Assembly (NCBI GenBank): GCA_035292785.1
Contig: DATDPK010000027.1
Span: forward strand, 1 to 5,077
DNA from: CABMGU01 sp035292785
GTDB taxonomy: Archaea; Nanobdellota; Nanobdellia; Woesearchaeales; ARS49
Direction of reading: 5' to 3'
Length of the DNA: 5,077 nt
The notes under the pieces are model-generated. The model did not search any database. It had not been told where the DNA came from and saw only the letters and a program-made list of their open reading frames with translations. The position numbers were made by a program, and so were the translations under genes. Positions 4,809-5,077 of this stretch are shown piece by piece. Positions within the stretch are counted from its first letter, which is position 1. Each line of letters starts with the position of its first letter.

Positions 4809-5077
4809 ATGGCAAAGGAAAACAAGAATATTGCTTTGGTAATCTTGGGCATTGTTGCCGTGATTGCTGTTATAGGTTTAGTGCTGCTTTTCACCGGAGG
4901 CAATAAGGCCACTGGAGAGGGTATTTACGGCGGAGCAATTAAGCGCGTCGAGTATCCTTACTGGCAGGGCAGGGGAGTTCCGATGGGCGGCAGAGAGGAA
5001 GAATTCCGCACAATGGATTATAGGCAGGCATCAACCAACTGGAACTTTTACGGCACTCCAAAGCGAGCACCGTATGA
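4809..5077 (+). CDS. Membrane-anchored protein, N-terminal part, cut by the right edge
   Basis: The frame is open from the ATG to the end of the window, 89 codons, so the gene is incomplete. A short basic N-terminus (MAKENKN) is followed by one membrane helix at about residues 8-28 and then a hydrophilic region rich in Gly, Arg and Tyr. There is no lipobox cysteine, so this is either a signal anchor or an uncleaved N-terminal helix, with the remainder probably outside the cell. The segment ATGEGIYGGA (34-43) just after the helix resembles short membrane-anchored proteins I associate with DPANN archaea; this is recollection rather than a search. An ideal GAGGTGA site and a 12-nt gap place it in one operon with the secreted cysteine-rich protein. 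Function unknown. Confidence 0.82.
   Translation, partial: MAKENKNIALVILGIVAVIAVIGLVLLFTGGNKATGEGIYGGAIKRVEYPYWQGRGVPMGGREEEFRTMDYRQASTNWNFYGTPKRAPY

Noticed and set aside
4700..4912. A 70-codon minus-strand frame
   Set aside because: It is antisense to the last two genes, one of which has an ideal GAGGTGA site, and it crosses their junction without any signal of its own.

Overview
The window most likely comes from a small-genome archaeon, with a DPANN-type lineage (Woesearchaeota/Pacearchaeota-like) as the best guess. Four to five putative promoters have an archaeal BRE plus TATA-box layout. In four of them the box begins exactly 30 nt before the start codon, which implies leaderless mRNAs. 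Genes inside operons instead carry Shine-Dalgarno sequences such as GAGGTGA. Genes are tightly packed, the DNA is AT-leaning, and the last gene has the short cytoplasmic tail, single membrane helix and 'ATGEGIYGGA' segment that I associate with proteins of these lineages. The lineage call is inference, because no rRNA or ribosomal gene is present.

Left part, minus strand (1-1862): a three-gene operon reads leftward. It encodes an OGG1-type 8-oxoguanine DNA glycosylase/lyase, a small ASCH-domain protein and endonuclease III (nth). The stop and start codons overlap by 4 nt and 7 nt, so the three are probably translated together. Two genes are base-excision-repair glycosylases, one for oxidised purines and one for oxidised pyrimidines, which suggests that the ASCH protein between them also handles modified bases or nucleic acid. 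At the far left edge the first ten codons of another minus-strand gene are visible.

Centre, plus strand (1863-3488): a 109-bp divergent promoter region separates the repair operon from two genes of unknown function. The first encodes an acidic, helix-rich 340-residue protein. The second, 2 nt downstream, encodes a basic 163-residue protein with a proline/lysine linker. I recognise neither.

Right part, plus strand (3489-5077): a separate promoter drives a 113-residue protein with a basic N-terminus, a Pro/Gln-rich middle and a clean four-heptad coiled coil. Its end overlaps the start of lspA (signal peptidase II) by 19 nt. lspA is unexpected in an archaeon. A further promoter is embedded in the last codons of lspA and precedes a secreted protein with 12 mature cysteines, then a membrane-anchored protein cut by the window edge. 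This half looks devoted to the cell envelope. No RNA genes, mobile elements, CRISPR arrays or convincing terminators were seen. Every stretch over 300 bases is covered by genes.
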